A stretch of DNA of 64,000 nucleotides from Dugong dugon (Eukaryota; Chordata; Mammalia; Sirenia; Dugongidae). The translations under genes were made by a program, and so were the position numbers. How positions within the stretch are numbered: position 1 is the stretch's first letter; each line of letters begins with the position of its first letter. Below the pieces are notes generated by a model. It was not told where the DNA came from and ran no database searches. It saw only the letters and a program-made list of their open reading frames with translations. Shown in pieces: positions 8,917 to 20,376 of the stretch. The stretch spans positions 55,065,128 to 55,129,127 of the forward strand of contig CM057481.1 in assembly GCA_030035585.1 (NCBI GenBank), written 5' to 3'.

Positions 8917-11900
8917 TGTGTCTGTCAGTTTGTTGTACTGTGTGTAGGGGGGGGTATGTTGCTGTGATGCTGGAAGCAATGCCACCGGTATTCAAATACC
9001 AGCAGGGTCACCTATGGTGGACAGGTTTCAGCTGAATCTCCAGACTAAGGCAGACCAGGAAGGACCTGGCAGTCTACTTCTGAAAAGAATTAGCCAGTGA
9101 AAACCTTATAAATAGTAGTGGAACACTGTCTGATGTAGTGCTGGAAGATGAGCCCCTCAGGTTGGAAGGCTCTCAAAAGACGACTAGGGAAGAGCTGACT
9201 CCTCAAAGTAGAGTCAAGATTTCGGGAACTTCATTTGCTGATGTGGCATGACTAAAAATGAGAAGAAACAGCTGCAAACATCCATTTATAATAGGAACAT
9301 GGAATGTATGAAGTATGAATCTAGGAAAATTGGAACTCAGCAAAAATGAAATGGAACTCATAAACATCGATATCATAGGCATTAGTGAGCTGAAACGGAC
9401 TGGTATTGGCCATTTTGAATTGGACAATCATATGATCTACTATGCCAGGAATGACAACTTGAAGAGGAATGGCATCGCATCCATTGTCAAAAAGAACATT
9501 TCAAGATCTATCCTGACATCCGGTGCTATCAGTGATAGGATAATATCCATATGCCTACAAGGAAGATCAGTTAGTACATCTATTATTCCAATGTATGCAA
9601 CAACCACTAATGACAACAATGAGGAAGCTGAAGATTTTTACTGACTTTTGCAGTCTGAAATTGATCGAACATGCTATCAGGATGCATTGATAATCACTGG
9701 TGATTGGAGTGCGAAAGTTGGAAACAAAGAAGGACTGGTAGCTGGAAAATAGGGCTTTGGTGATAGAAACAATGCCAGAGATCCCATGATAGAATTTTGC
9801 AAGACCAACGACTTTTTCATTGCAAATACCTTTTTTCAACAACATAAATGGTGACTATACTCGTGGACCTCACAAGATGGAATGCACAGGAATCAAATTG
9901 ACTACATTTGTGGAAAGAGACAATGGAAAAGCTCGATATCATCAGTCAGAACAAGGCCAGGGGCCAACTGTAGAAAAGACCATCAATTGCTCACATGCAA
10001 GTTCAAGTTGAAGCTGAAGAAAATTAGAACAAGTTCACGAGAGCCAAACTATGACCTTTAATATATCCCACCTGAATTTAGAGACCATCTCAAGAATAGA
10101 TTTGATGCGTTGAATACTAATGACCGAAGACCAGAGGAGTTGTGGAATGACATCAAGGACATCACACATGAAGAAAGCAAAAAGTCATTAAGAAGACAGG
10201 AAAGAAAGAAATGACCAAAATGGATGTCATAAGAGACTCTGAAACTTGCTCTTGAATGTCGAGTAGCTAAAGCAGAAGAAACAAAGGATGAAGTAAAAAG
10301 CTGAACAAAAGTTTTCAAAGGGCAGCTCAAGAAGACAAAGTATTATAATGACATGTGCAAAGACCTGGGAGATAGAAAACCAAAAGGGAAGAACATGCTC
10401 GGCATTTCTCAAGCTGAAAGAACTGAAGAAAAATTCAAGCCTTGAACTGCAATATTGAAGGATTCTACAGACAAAATATTGAATGACGGAGGAAGGATCA
10501 AAAGCAGATGGAAGGAATACACAGAGTTGCTATACCAAAAAGAATTAGTTGACATTCAACCATTTCAGGAGGTAGCATATGATCAAGAACCAATGGTACT
10601 GACGGAAGAAGTCCAAGCTGCACTGAAGGCATTGGTGAAAAACAAGGCTCCAGGAATTGATGGAATACCAACTGAGATGTTTCAACAAATGGATGCAGCG
10701 CTGGAAGTGCTCACTCGTCTATATCAAGAAATTGGGAAGACAGCTGCCTGGCCAACTGACTGGAAGAGATCCATATTTATGCCTATTCCAAAGAAAAGTG
10801 ATCCAACCAAATGTGGAAATTATTGAAAAATATCATTAATATCATATGCAAGTAAAATTTTGCTCAAGATCATTCAAAAGTGGTTGCAGCAGTACATCAA
10901 CAGGGAACTACCAGAAATTCAAGCTGTATTCAGAAGAGAATGTGGAACCAGGGATATCACTGTTGATGTAAGATGGATCCTAGTTGAAAGCAGAGAATAC
11001 CAGAAATATGTGTACCTGTGTTTTATTGACTATGCAAAGGCATTCAACTGTGTGGATCATAACAAATTATGGATAACATTGTGAAGACTGGGAATTCAGA
11101 CCACATAATTGTGCTCATGAGGAACCTGTACATAGATCAAGAGGTAGTCGGTCCAACAGAACAGAACAAGGGGATAATGCATGGTTTAAAATCAGGAAAG
11201 ATGTGTGTCAGTGTTGTATGCTTTCACCATACTTATTCAATCTTCATGCTGAGCAAATAGTCCAAGAAGCTGGACTATATGAAGAACTGGGCATCAGGAT
11301 TAGAGGAAGACTCATTAACAACCTGCGTTATGCAGATGACACAACCTTGCTTGCTGAAAGTGAAGAGGACTTGAAGCACTTACTGATGAAGATAAAGACC
11401 ACAGCCTTCAGTATGGATACTTCAACATAAACAAAAACAAAAATCCTCACAACTGGACCAATAAGCAACACCATGATAAAAAGAGAAGAGATTAAAGTTG
11501 TCAAGGATTTCCTTTCACAATCAACACGTATGGAAACAGCAGTCAAGAAATCAAATGACTTATTGCACTGGGCAATCTGCTGCCAAAGACCTCTTTAAAG
11601 TGTTAAAAAGCAAAGATGTCAGTTTTGGGTCTAATGTGCACTTGACCCACGCCATGGTGTTTTCAATCGCCTCATGCATGAGAAAGCTGGACAATGAATA
11701 AGGAAGACAGAAGAAGGACTGACGCCTTTGAATTATAGTGTTGGCGAAGAATATTGAATATATATTCAATATTCCAAAAGAACAAATAAATCTGTCTTGG
11801 AAAAAGTGCAGCCAGAATGCTCCTTCGAAGCGAGGTTGGTGAGACTTCATCTCACATACTTGGGACATGTTATCAGGAGGGATCAGTCCCTGGAGAAGGA

Positions 11901-12097
11901 CATCATGCTTGGTAAAGTAGAGGGTCAGCAAAAAAGATGAAGACCGTTAATGAGACTGGTTGACTCAGTGGCTGCAACAATGGGCTCAAGCATAACAAGG
12001 GTCATGAGGATGGTGCAGGAACAGGCAATGTTTCTTTCTGTGTACATAGGGTAGCAATGAGTTGGAACCGACTTGATGGCACCTAACAACAACAACC
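8917..12097 (+). mobile_element. RTE-clade LINE, near full length, inactive (copy 1)
   Basis: A ~3.2-kb non-LTR retrotransposon. The 5' end (TCTGTCAGTTTGTTGTACTG) matches the end of copy 2 and the mini-RTE. It carries endonuclease and reverse-transcriptase coding remnants in several frames and ends GATGGCACCTAACAACAACAAC, the typical RTE 3' end in this window. Many stops and frameshifts make it non-coding. No clear TSD found. Confidence 0.92.
9315..11560 (+). pseudogene. RTE endonuclease/reverse transcriptase remnant
   Basis: Broken ORF of copy 1. The APE-type endonuclease part is legible at 9315-9644 (MNLGKLELSKNE start, IDIIGISELK with the catalytic Glu region). Fingers/palm of the reverse transcriptase follow at 10455-10826 (KNKAPGIDGIPTEMF), 10860-11084 (VYLCFIDYAKAFNCVDHNKLW, catalytic Asp present) and 11203-11430 (RYADDTTLLAES; YADD intact at 11329-11340). 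At least five disruptions separate these blocks. It would have performed target-primed reverse transcription when intact. Confidence 0.9.
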
Positions 12098-12104
12098 AGA
12101 ACTA

Positions 12105-12222
12105 TTATCATCCTCTCTTTACAGATGAGAAGATTAAGGCCCAGAGAACCACAGTAACTTAACAAGCTAACAAATGGCACAGCTGGGAGGCAAGCTTGAC
12201 CCCCAAACCTCTACTCTTAGTT
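12105..12222. mobile_element. MIR fragment
   Basis: CTTTACAGATGAGAAGATTA followed by GGCACAGCTGGGAGGCAAG, standard MIR core wording. Confidence 0.7.
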
Positions 12223-12224
12223 TA

Positions 12225-12760
12225 TTTATTATCTTTATTACTAGGTTTCAAACATTCACAAAAGTTGAAAAAATTGCACAATGAGCACTCACTTGCTTAT
12301 CATACAGATTTAACAATTTTTAACTTTCTTTCCTTTATTTCTCTTCCTGTCTCCCTCCCTTCCTCTCTCTAACTGGACAATTTTGAACTAAATTATAGGC
12401 TCCATATGTTTCAACCACAAATACTTGAGTTTGCATATTCTAAGAATAGGGACATCCCCCTCACACTCCAAGATGATTAACAATAATTTTCTAGTATCAT
12501 CTAATACCCAGTTTATATTAAATTTCCTAAATTATTCCCAAAATGATTTTTATAGCAATATTTTAAAAACAGGAATCAATGTTCACACTTTGTGTCTTGT
12601 TATTATGTCTTTTTATTCTAAGCCAGGTCCCTCCACCATTAGTTTCTGCCCTCCACCATTAGTTTCAAGACTAATCCTTCAGGTTTTCCTTCAAATCATC
12701 CTATATCTTTCTATATTACTTACTTGTTTGTTATTTGCTTAAGTCAGTTGGAGTTTTTCT
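12225..12760. mobile_element. Ancient LINE-like repeat, unassigned
   Basis: The text (AAAAATTGCACAATGAGCAC ... TAGTATCATCTAATACCCAG ... TTGTGTCTTGTTATTATGTC) is familiar from old mammalian interspersed repeats, but I cannot name the family. It contains a small tandem duplication (CCCTCCACCATTAGTTTC twice near 12,628-12,667). Confidence 0.45.
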
Positions 12761-12823
12761 GTTGCTTGCCACCGAAGACCCCAACTGATACCTAGGGCAT
12801 AAGACAACTTTGATAGGGAGACT

Positions 12824-13296
12824 GTGTTAGTTTCCTATGGCGGTTGGAACAAATTACCACAAACTTGGTAGCTTAAAATAACAGAAATTCTCTCACAGGT
12901 CTGAAAGCCAGAAGTCTGAAATCAGTATCTCTGGGCCAAAATCAAGGTGTCAGCAGGGCCCTGCTCCCTCTCCAGGCTCTAGGGGAGAATCCATGTCTTG
13001 CTTCTTCCAGCTTCCTGTGGCTGTCACATTCCTTGACCTGTGGCTGCATCACTCCAGTCTCTGCCTCCAAGGTCACATTGCTGCCTCCTCTTCTGTGTAG
13101 TCTAGTCTTTCTCTCCCTCTCTCTCATAAGGACACTTGTCATAGTATTTACAGTCCACTTGGATAATGCAAAATAATCTCCTCATCTCCAAATCCTTAAT
13201 TTAATCACACCTGTAAAGAACTTTTTCCAAAAAAGATAGTATTTACAGGTACCAGGGTTTAGGACGTGGATATCTTTTCAGGACCATTTTTTTAGC
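12824..13296 (-). mobile_element. MaLR LTR (MLT1-like)
   Basis: Antisense MLT1-type LTR: GTGTTAGTTTCCTATGGCGG and ACAAATTACCACAAACTTGG at one end, GGTTTAGGACGTGGATATC near the other. Old LTR of the ERVL-MaLR group, with no internal region. Confidence 0.75.
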
Positions 13297-13305
13297 ACTC
13301 CGCAG

Positions 13306-13380
13306 TGACCAACGATTCTCCCAGTTTCAGCACTGAAAATCCTATGTTCTGGGGAACTCCTCAGTCCCAGGCAAACCTGG
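13306..13380. mobile_element. Palindromic-end repeat, partial copy
   Basis: Partial relative of 13428-13539: shares AGTGACCAACGATTCTCC, TTCAGCACTGAAAATCC and TCAGTCCCAGGCAAACCTGG. Probably a non-autonomous DNA element; family not named. Confidence 0.5.
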
Positions 13381-13427
13381 ACTTGTTTGTTTGTTCCTTA
13401 AACTTTTATTTGTGCTAGAAAAAAAGG

Positions 13428-13539
13428 CAGGGTGACCAACTGTTGCAATCTACCTGGGATTTTCTGGGTTTTAGCACTGGAAGTCCCACATCCTAGACAA
13501 CCTCTCAGTCCCAGGCAAATAGGTTCAGTTGGTCACCCT
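13428..13539. mobile_element. Short terminal-inverted-repeat element
   Basis: About 112 bp with matching inverted ends (CAGGGTGACCAACTG at the left, CAGTTGGTCACCCT at the right). Relatives are at 13306-13380 and 25869-25945. Size and ends fit a MITE-like DNA transposon derivative; class not determined. Confidence 0.6.
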
Positions 13540-14048
13540 CATCAGTCTCTCTGTCAGTTTCAGAGCAGCAGCCTAGGAAGAGCTGTCCTCTTTATGACCC
13601 TTTCCAAAGCAGAAAATTGTACAAATATGTGGAATACAGGCCTCAGGCAAAGTGAGCCTGGAGAGATATCCACAGAACAACTTATAGACTGGATTGCTGT
13701 TAATTGCCAACGGCCAAAGTTGAAAGCAAGTTTTATTTCCAAGGAAAGACAAGGGAGAAAAATTTAATAGGGTGATTAAAAACAAAAGGGTAATCAACTA
13801 CTCTGAAACTTTCCAAGGAGAAGGCAAAAGAAAATGGGCCACTTGTTGCAGGTGCAATGGGACAAGTTCTCAGCCTTGTTTCTCTACATGTGGGCTCCTG
13901 CTCATCTTAGGACCATAGTCAACCAGGAATACTTTTAAAAATGCTGGTTCTTGGGCCTCACCATAAAATCTGACTCAGAATCTTTAAGGTTTAGGTGTAG
14001 GAACCTGCATTTTAAACAACCATCCTAAGTATGTTTTATGTACATTTA

Positions 14049-14839
14049 TGCAGACAAACCCTAAGATGACCCCCAATGATTTCCTGCCTCATGGTGCCCA
14101 TGTCTTTGTGGAATCCCCTTCCCTTGGCGAGAACTGTGACTTGCTTCTAACCAACAGAATATGGCAAAGGTGGTGGGAAGTCAGTCCCAGGACTACGTTC
14201 CATTACATAAGACTCCATTTAGCAGACTAGAGAGAGAGAGAGAGAGAGACTCTCCTTGTGAAGGGGCTTGTGAGAGGGCTACATGGCGAGGAATTGTGGG
14301 TAGTCTCTAGATGTTGAGAGTGGCCCTGCGTGGCAGCCAGCAAGAAAACCAGTATCTCAGTCCTATAGTCACAAAAAGATGAATTCTTCCAATAACCTGA
14401 GGGAATCTGGAAGATGATCTTTCCCCAGTTGAGCCTCCAGACACTAATAAAGCTCTAGATGACACCTGGATTGCAGCCGCTAAGACCCTGAGGATGTCCC
14501 TGAGTAGCACAAACTACTAAGCCCTCAACTACTACCAGAATGTTGGTTATTCCAGCCCACCCAGAGGCACCTTGGAAGAAAGACCTGTCCATCTGGTTCT
14601 GAAAGGTCACAGCCTTGAAAACCCTATAGAGCACAGTTCTACTCTGTACACATGGGACCACCATGAGTCAGAATCGACTTGACAGCAACTGGTTTGATTT
14701 AGGTTAAGACCCTGAGGCAGAAAATCCAGTGAAACTGTGCCTGGATTCCTAACATAGAGAAACTTGAGATAATAAATGTGTATTATTTAAACTGCTAATC
14801 TAATAATAACTTTTTACTCCGCAGTCGATGACTAATACA
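14049..14839 (+). mobile_element. MaLR LTR (MLT1-like), split by AfroSINE
   Basis: Starts TGCAGACAAACCCTAAGATG and ends GATGACTAATACA, with GCAGCCGCTAAGACCCTGAG and the 3' ACTGCTAATCTAATAATAAC region. Flanked by ACATTTA (14042-14048 and 14840-14846). An AfroSINE is inserted at 14494-14704. Contains a GA tract at 14229-14249. Confidence 0.8.
14494..14704 (+). mobile_element. AfroSINE with TSD, inside MaLR LTR
   Basis: Plus-strand long form ending GAATCGACTTGACAGCAACT. Perfect 13-bp TSD TAAGACCCTGAGG (14481-14493, 14705-14717). Confidence 0.95.
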
Positions 14840-14863
14840 ACATTTAAAACTTGAGAACCACTG

Positions 14864-15066
14864 CACTGTAGTTGAGGGTGTGGGCTCTGGAAGAGACAGG
14901 CCTGCTTCATGTTGTAGGTCTGCCCCTTCTCAGCTTGGTGACCTTGGACAATAACAAATTCTCTTTAAGCTTCAATTTTCTCATTTGTCATTGTGAGGAT
15001 CAAATGAGACACTGCCTGTCAAACTTGAGCACAGGGCCCATCGTATAATAAGAGCTCACCACACTT
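14864..15066 (+). mobile_element. MIR
   Basis: Plus-strand MIR: GTGTGGGCTCTGGAAGAGAC start, GTGACCTTGGACAATAAC, CTCATTTGTCATTGTGAGG and end near CGTATAATAAGAGCTC. Immediately follows the MER5A-like end. Confidence 0.75.
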
Positions 15067-15514
15067 AATTGCTTTCTTTTTAAGAACTAGTCCAAAGTCC
15101 TTACATAGTCTAATGACTGGGACTATCAAAAACAGCTTATCAAAATGGGATTGGGGCTCCTTCTGAGGATATTTCTACGACTAGCTAAATAGGCACAGCA
15201 GTGAGATCGTTAAAGAATCATAACTTTTGATAGAGCCTATCAGCTACCATCTGTCTACACAAGTGAGTGATTAGCAGCCACCCAGAAGTATCACTTCTTA
15301 GACCAGGCTCTAGGGTCAAAACACAATGGATGACTCATTTGATTTGAAGTTGGGAAAACTGAAACCATTCAAAAGGCAAGCATGCAAACAGGCTAAAAAT
15401 AAGCAGTTTTAAAATGCATGGCTGTGGTTCTTTCCAAAGGCAAGAGAATCAACTCCTGAATTCCCTGAGAATTCCAAGTACTTAGTGTATAGATTATTGG
15501 GCACAGCAGAGAGG
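15067..15514. other. No recognised feature
   Basis: Unique-looking sequence without open frames or recognisable repeats. Confidence 0.4.
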
Positions 15515-15685
15515 AGGGAAATGTTTCCCAAGCTTTGGCAAGCATCAGAATCACCTGGCAGGCTGTGAAAACAAAGAGAAACTAACCTTCAGACATTCTG
15601 ATTTAGTAGGTCTTCAGTGAATCCAAGCATTTTCATTTCTAGCAATCTCCCGGGTGTTGCTAATGCTGTTGGTTAAGTAGCACTA
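15515..15685 (+). mobile_element. MER5A-like hAT element
   Basis: Plus strand: GCATCAGAATCACCTGGCAG, CATTCTGATTTAGTAGGTCT and ATTTCTAGCAATCTCCCGGG follow the order of the MER5A consensus as I remember it. Non-autonomous, old. Confidence 0.65.
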
Positions 15686-15999
15686 GGCTAGCCGGAGGAA
15701 AGAATAATCGATTCACAATGATCTCGCTCCTATATTTGGACTATTACATTGCATCATGCCAAAGTGCAGCAGCCAGACCAATGGACAGAGTCAGAGGATG
15801 ACAGAGACTACCTTTCTATACCAAAAAACTTTCTAATGATTAGGTCCAACTAATAATGATATAGACCATTTTGTTAAATAATTAATGAGTTCCTTGCACC
15901 CATGAATATCCAAGCAAAAGCAAAAGATTATTGCCAAAGGCAGCAGGTGGTATTAAATCACCACTGTAAAACTGTTGGATGCTTCCCAGGCATAGTAGC
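15686..15999. other. No recognised feature
   Basis: Nothing recognisable apart from short AT-rich runs. Confidence 0.4.
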
Positions 16000-16100
16000 C
16001 ATGTTGCTCGACTGCGATTGAACCCACACCCAACTTCACAAGGCCCCCAGTTTCTTCTTCTGTGAGATGGGGATAAGAATTTGAGGATCACATGAGAAAA
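16000..16100. mobile_element. MIR-like fragment
   Basis: ATTGAACCCACACCCAACTT ... TTCTGTGAGATGGGGATAAG resembles the MIR 3' half. Short and diverged. Confidence 0.45.
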
Positions 16101-16829
16101 GTATGCACTACAGGTAGGGTTTCTGGGGAGAGAGACTTTGAAAGAAGATTAGCAGGCAGGAAGTGTAGCAGGGAACGCTCTCAGGATTAGCATCTGGGAG
16201 GGGGTCAGAGCAGAAAAATAGGGCAGGAGGAGTAGTCAAGCTGCCATATAGTTATAATAAGATCTTAGCTCTGGAATGCAAATGTCATTTAAAATTGTCC
16301 CAAGTTGTGGTGGGAGGCCACAGCTTTATACCCTTGCATCCACCAGTCTGGGGACAAGATGTCCTTGAGAAAGGGCTTGACCTTCGGGAAGGTAGCCCTC
16401 TCCAACCAAGGGAAATTTCCCAGTGAGGGCTGACCACTGAGAGCTCTCAGACAGTAACAGTCCTAGAAGGGGAATCTGGGCAACACAGAACACCAACTAC
16501 TAAGATGGTGAAGCATTTAAAACAATGCCTGATACATGGTAACTGCTATCTTCATTGGCTATTACTTATTATAACTTATTTTTATTATAATTCATTTCAT
16601 ATATTTAAGTTTCCAAGATAATGTTTTATACTCAAATAGCAACTGCTGTTACAGTCTGAGTGGAAAGACTTAGCTTTGGTTATCTAGTCATTCATTCATT
16701 CATTTCAGAAAAAACCCTCTTAGAATCATTCATTCACAAGAATACATAAAATATATGGTGGGCTAATTAAAAATGGAGATGAAAGAAAGAAAAACAAGGA
16801 TAGTGGCACACTAGGCTTTATCTTTGGAG
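16101..16829. other. No recognised feature
   Basis: A purine-rich stretch around 16,120-16,240 and otherwise unique-looking sequence. I see no coding potential. Confidence 0.4.
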
Positions 16830-16966
16830 CACTTAGCACCGTTTAGAGTATTATATGTATTTACATGATGATTTATTCAATGCCTGACTCCGCTAGCTCA
16901 AAAGTATTAGGGGACATTGAACCCTTTTTTTTTTATCTTCAGTTTCTAGCACAGTATTTGACACAT
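16830..16966 (+). mobile_element. L2-like LINE 3' end, left part
   Basis: GTTTCTAGCACAGTATTTGA fits the L2 3' tail. Its continuation (CAAATATTTGTTGAATGAAT) is at 20345-20376, beyond an RTE insertion. Confidence 0.65.
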
Positions 16967-19900
16967 GTTGTTATTATTTGCTATCGAGTCAGCTCCAAAT
17001 CATGATGACCTTACATAGAACAGAACGAAATGTTGCCAAGTTGAGTGTCATCTTCACAATGGTTAGAATGTTTGAGTATATTGTTGTTATTTTATCAATC
17101 TGTCTCACTGAGGGTTTCCTTTGTTCTTGCTGACCCTCTACTTTACCAGTTTAACACACTGTTGTCGTTGTTAGGTGCCATTGAGTCTGTTCTGACTCAT
17201 AGTGACCCTATGTACATCAGAATGAAACACTGGTCCGGTGCCATCCTCACAGTCGTTGATATATTTGAGCCCATTGTTGCAGCCACTGTGTCAGTCCATC
17301 TCATCGAGGGTCTTCCTCTTTTTCACTGACCCTCTACTTTACCAAGCATGATGTCCTTCTCCAGGAACTGGTCTCTCCTGATAACTTGTCCAAAGGACGG
17401 GAGACGAAGTCTCACCATCCTCTCTTCCAAGGAGCACTCTGGCTGTATTTCTTCCAAGACAGACTTGTTCGTTCTGCTGGCAGTCCATGGTATATTTAGT
17501 ATTCTTCACCAACATCATAATTCAAAGGCATCAATTTTTCTTCTGTCTTCCTTATTCACTGTCCAACTTACACATGCGTATGAGGCAACTGAAAATATCA
17601 TGACTTGGGGCAGGCACACCGTAGTCTTCAGGGTGACATCTTTGCTTTTTAACACTTTCAAAAGGTCTTTGGCAGCAGATCTGCCCAATGCAATATGTCT
17701 TTTGATTTCTTGACTGCTACTTGCATGGGTGTCTATCGTGGGTCCAGGTAAAATGAAATCTTTTTGACAACTTTAAATCTTTTCTCCATTTATCATGACG
17801 TTGCTTGTTGGTCCAGTTGTAGGGATTTTTGTTTTCTTTATGTTGATGTCTAGTCTATACCGAAGGCTGTTGTCTTTGATCTTCATCAGGAAGTGCTTCA
17901 AGTCCTCTTTGCTTTCAGCAAGCAAAGTTGAGTTATCTGCATATTGAAGATTGTTCATGAGTCTTCCACCAATTCTGATGCCAGGTTCTCGGATTATTTG
18001 CTCAGCGTACAGACTGAAGTATGGTGAAAGAACACAACCCTGATGCATACTTTTCCTGGTTTTAAACCACACAGTATTCCCTTGTTCTGTTCGAACGACT
18101 GTCTCTTGGTCTATGTACAGGTTCCTCATGAGCACAATTAAGTGTTCTGGAATTCCCATTCTTTGAAATGTTATCCATGATTTATCATGATCTACACAGT
18201 CAAATGCCTTTGCATAGTCAGTAAAAACACAGGTAAACATCTTTCTGGTATTCTCTGCTTTCAGCCAAGATCATTTGACATAAGCAATGACATCCCTCAT
18301 TACACATCCTCTTCTGAATACAGCTTGAATTTCTGGCAGTTCCCTGTCGATGTACTGCTGCAATCATTTTTGAATTATCTTCAGCAAAATTTTACTTGTG
18401 TGTGATATTGATGATATTGTTCAATAATTTCCATATTCTGTTGGATGACCTTTCTTTGGAATGGGCACAAATATGGAACTCTTCCAGTCAGTTGGCCAGG
18501 TAGCTGTCTTCCAAATTTCTTGGCATAGACAAGTGAGCACCTCCAGTGCATCCATTTGATGAAACATCTCAACTGATATTCTGTCAATTCCCGGAGGCTT
18601 GTTTCTCGACAATGACTTCAGTGCAGCTTGGACTTCTTTCAATGCCATCAGTTCTTGATCATATATGACATCCTAAAATGGTTGAACGTCGACCGATTCT
18701 TTTTGGTACAATGACTCTGTGTGTATTCTTTCCATCTTCTTTTGATGCTTCCTGCATCATTGAATATTATCCCCATAGAATCCTTCACTATTGCAACTCG
18801 AGGACTGAATTTCTTCTGCAGGTCTTTCAACTTGAGAAATGCCCAGCGTGCTCCTCCCTTTTTATTTTCTAACTCTAGGTATTTGTACATTTCATTATGT
18901 ACAAATGTATTTGTCTTCTCCATCCACCCTTTGGAATCTTCTGTTTAGCTCTTTTATTTCATCATTTCTTCCATTTGCTTTAGCTACCCTACATTCAACA
19001 GCAAGTTTCAGAGTCTCTTCTGACATCCATTTTGGTCTCTTCTTTCTTTCCTTTTGATGACTTTCTGCTTTCTTTATGTATGATGTCCTTGATGTCATTC
19101 CACAACTCCTTGGTCTTCGGTCATTAGTGTTCAATATGTCAAATCTATTCTTGAGATGGTCTCCAAATTCAGGTGGTACATACTCAAGGTCGTATTCTGG
19201 TTCTCATGGCTTTGTTTTAACTTTCTTCAGCTTCAACTTAAACTTTTATAAGGGCAATTGATGGTTTGTTCTGCAGTTGGCCCCTGGCCTCACACTGACT
19301 GATGATATTGACCTCTTCCATGGTCTCTTTCCACAGATGTATTCGATTTGATTCCTGTTTTTCTGTCTGGTGAAGTCTGAATGTATAGTTGCCTTTTATG
19401 TTGTTGAAAAAAGGTATTTGCAATGAGTAAGTCCTTGTCTTGCAAAATTCTATCATGCGATCTCTGGTGTCAATTCTATCACCAAGGCCATATTTTCCAA
19501 CTACAGATCCTTTGTCTTTGTTTACAATTTCACATTCCAATCACCAGTAATTATCAATGCATCTTGATTGCATGTTCCATCAATTTCAGACTGCAGAAGT
19601 TGGTAAATATCTTCAACTTCCTCATCTTTGGCATTAGTGGTTGGTGCATAAATTTGAATAATAGTTGTACTAACTGGTCTTCCTTGTAGGCAAATGGATA
19701 TTATCCTATCATTGACAGGGTTGTACTTCAGGATAGATCTTGACATGTTCTTTTTGATGATGAATGCCATGCCATTCCTCTATAATTTGTCAACTTGGCA
19801 TAGTAGACTATATGATTGTCTGATTCAAAATGGCCAATACCAGTCCATTTCAGCTCACTAATGCCTAGGATGTTGATGTTTATGCATTCCATTTCTCTTA

Positions 19901-20333
19901 TGATGACTTCCAATTTTCCTAGATTCATACTTGGTACATTCCATGTTCTGATTATTAATGGATGTTTGCAGCTGTTTCTTCTCATTTTGAGTCACGCCAC
20001 ATCAGCAAATGAAGGTCCAGAAAGATTTACTCCATCCATGTCATTAAAGTAGACTCTCCTTTGAGGAGCCAGCACTTCCACAGTTGTATATTGAATACCT
20101 TTCAACTTGAGGGGCTTATTTTCCGGCACTATATCAGACCAATGTTCCTCTGTTATTCATAAGGTTTTCACTGGCCAAATTCTTCTTCCTAGTCTGTCTT
20201 AGTCTGGAAGCTCTGCTGAAACCTGTCCACCATGGGTGACCTTGCTGGTATTTGAAATACTGGTGGCAGAGCTTACAGCATCACAGCAACATGAAAGCCA
20301 CCACAGTACGACAAACTGACAGATGTGTGGTGG
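16967..20333 (-). mobile_element. RTE-clade LINE, near full length, with doubled 3' end (copy 2)
   Basis: A 3.37-kb minus-strand insertion flanked by ATTTGACACAT (16956-16966) and ATTTGACATAT (20334-20344), a TSD with one mismatch. It splits an L2-like LINE. The 5' end near 20,330 has the RTE start complement (ACGACAAACTGACAGATG). At the 3' side two RTE 3' ends lie in tandem: 16967-17159 and a second one beginning GTTGTCGTTGTTAGGTGCCA at about 17160. Coding is broken throughout. Confidence 0.92.
17773..19985 (-). pseudogene. RTE endonuclease/reverse transcriptase remnant
   Basis: Minus-strand blocks in order: endonuclease start (19728-19985, INILGISELKWTGIGHFES), later endonuclease (19522-19770), linker (18648-19134), RT fingers (18421-18648, RNKPPGIDRISVEMF), palm (17773-18240, VFTDYAKAFDCVDHDKSW). 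The catalytic box reads YADN instead of YADD at 17932-17943, so the second active-site Asp is lost as well as the frame. Confidence 0.9.
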
Positions 20334-20344
20334 ATTTGACATAT

Positions 20345-20376
20345 AGATACTCAAATATTTGTTGAATGAATGAATG
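20345..20376 (+). mobile_element. L2-like LINE 3' end, right part
   Basis: CTCAAATATTTGTTGAATGA, the tail of the L2-like element whose left part ends at 16966. Confidence 0.65.

Larger units (their letters stand above)
13905..14863 (+). mobile_element. MER5A-like hAT element, split by MaLR LTR
   Basis: The left part (13905-14048) has GCTGGTTCTTGGGCCTCACC and GAACCTGCATTTTAAACAA. The right part (14840-14863) supplies the end ACTTGAGAACCACTGC. The two halves are separated by an MLT1 LTR with TSD ACATTTA. Non-autonomous, immobile fossil. Confidence 0.75.
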
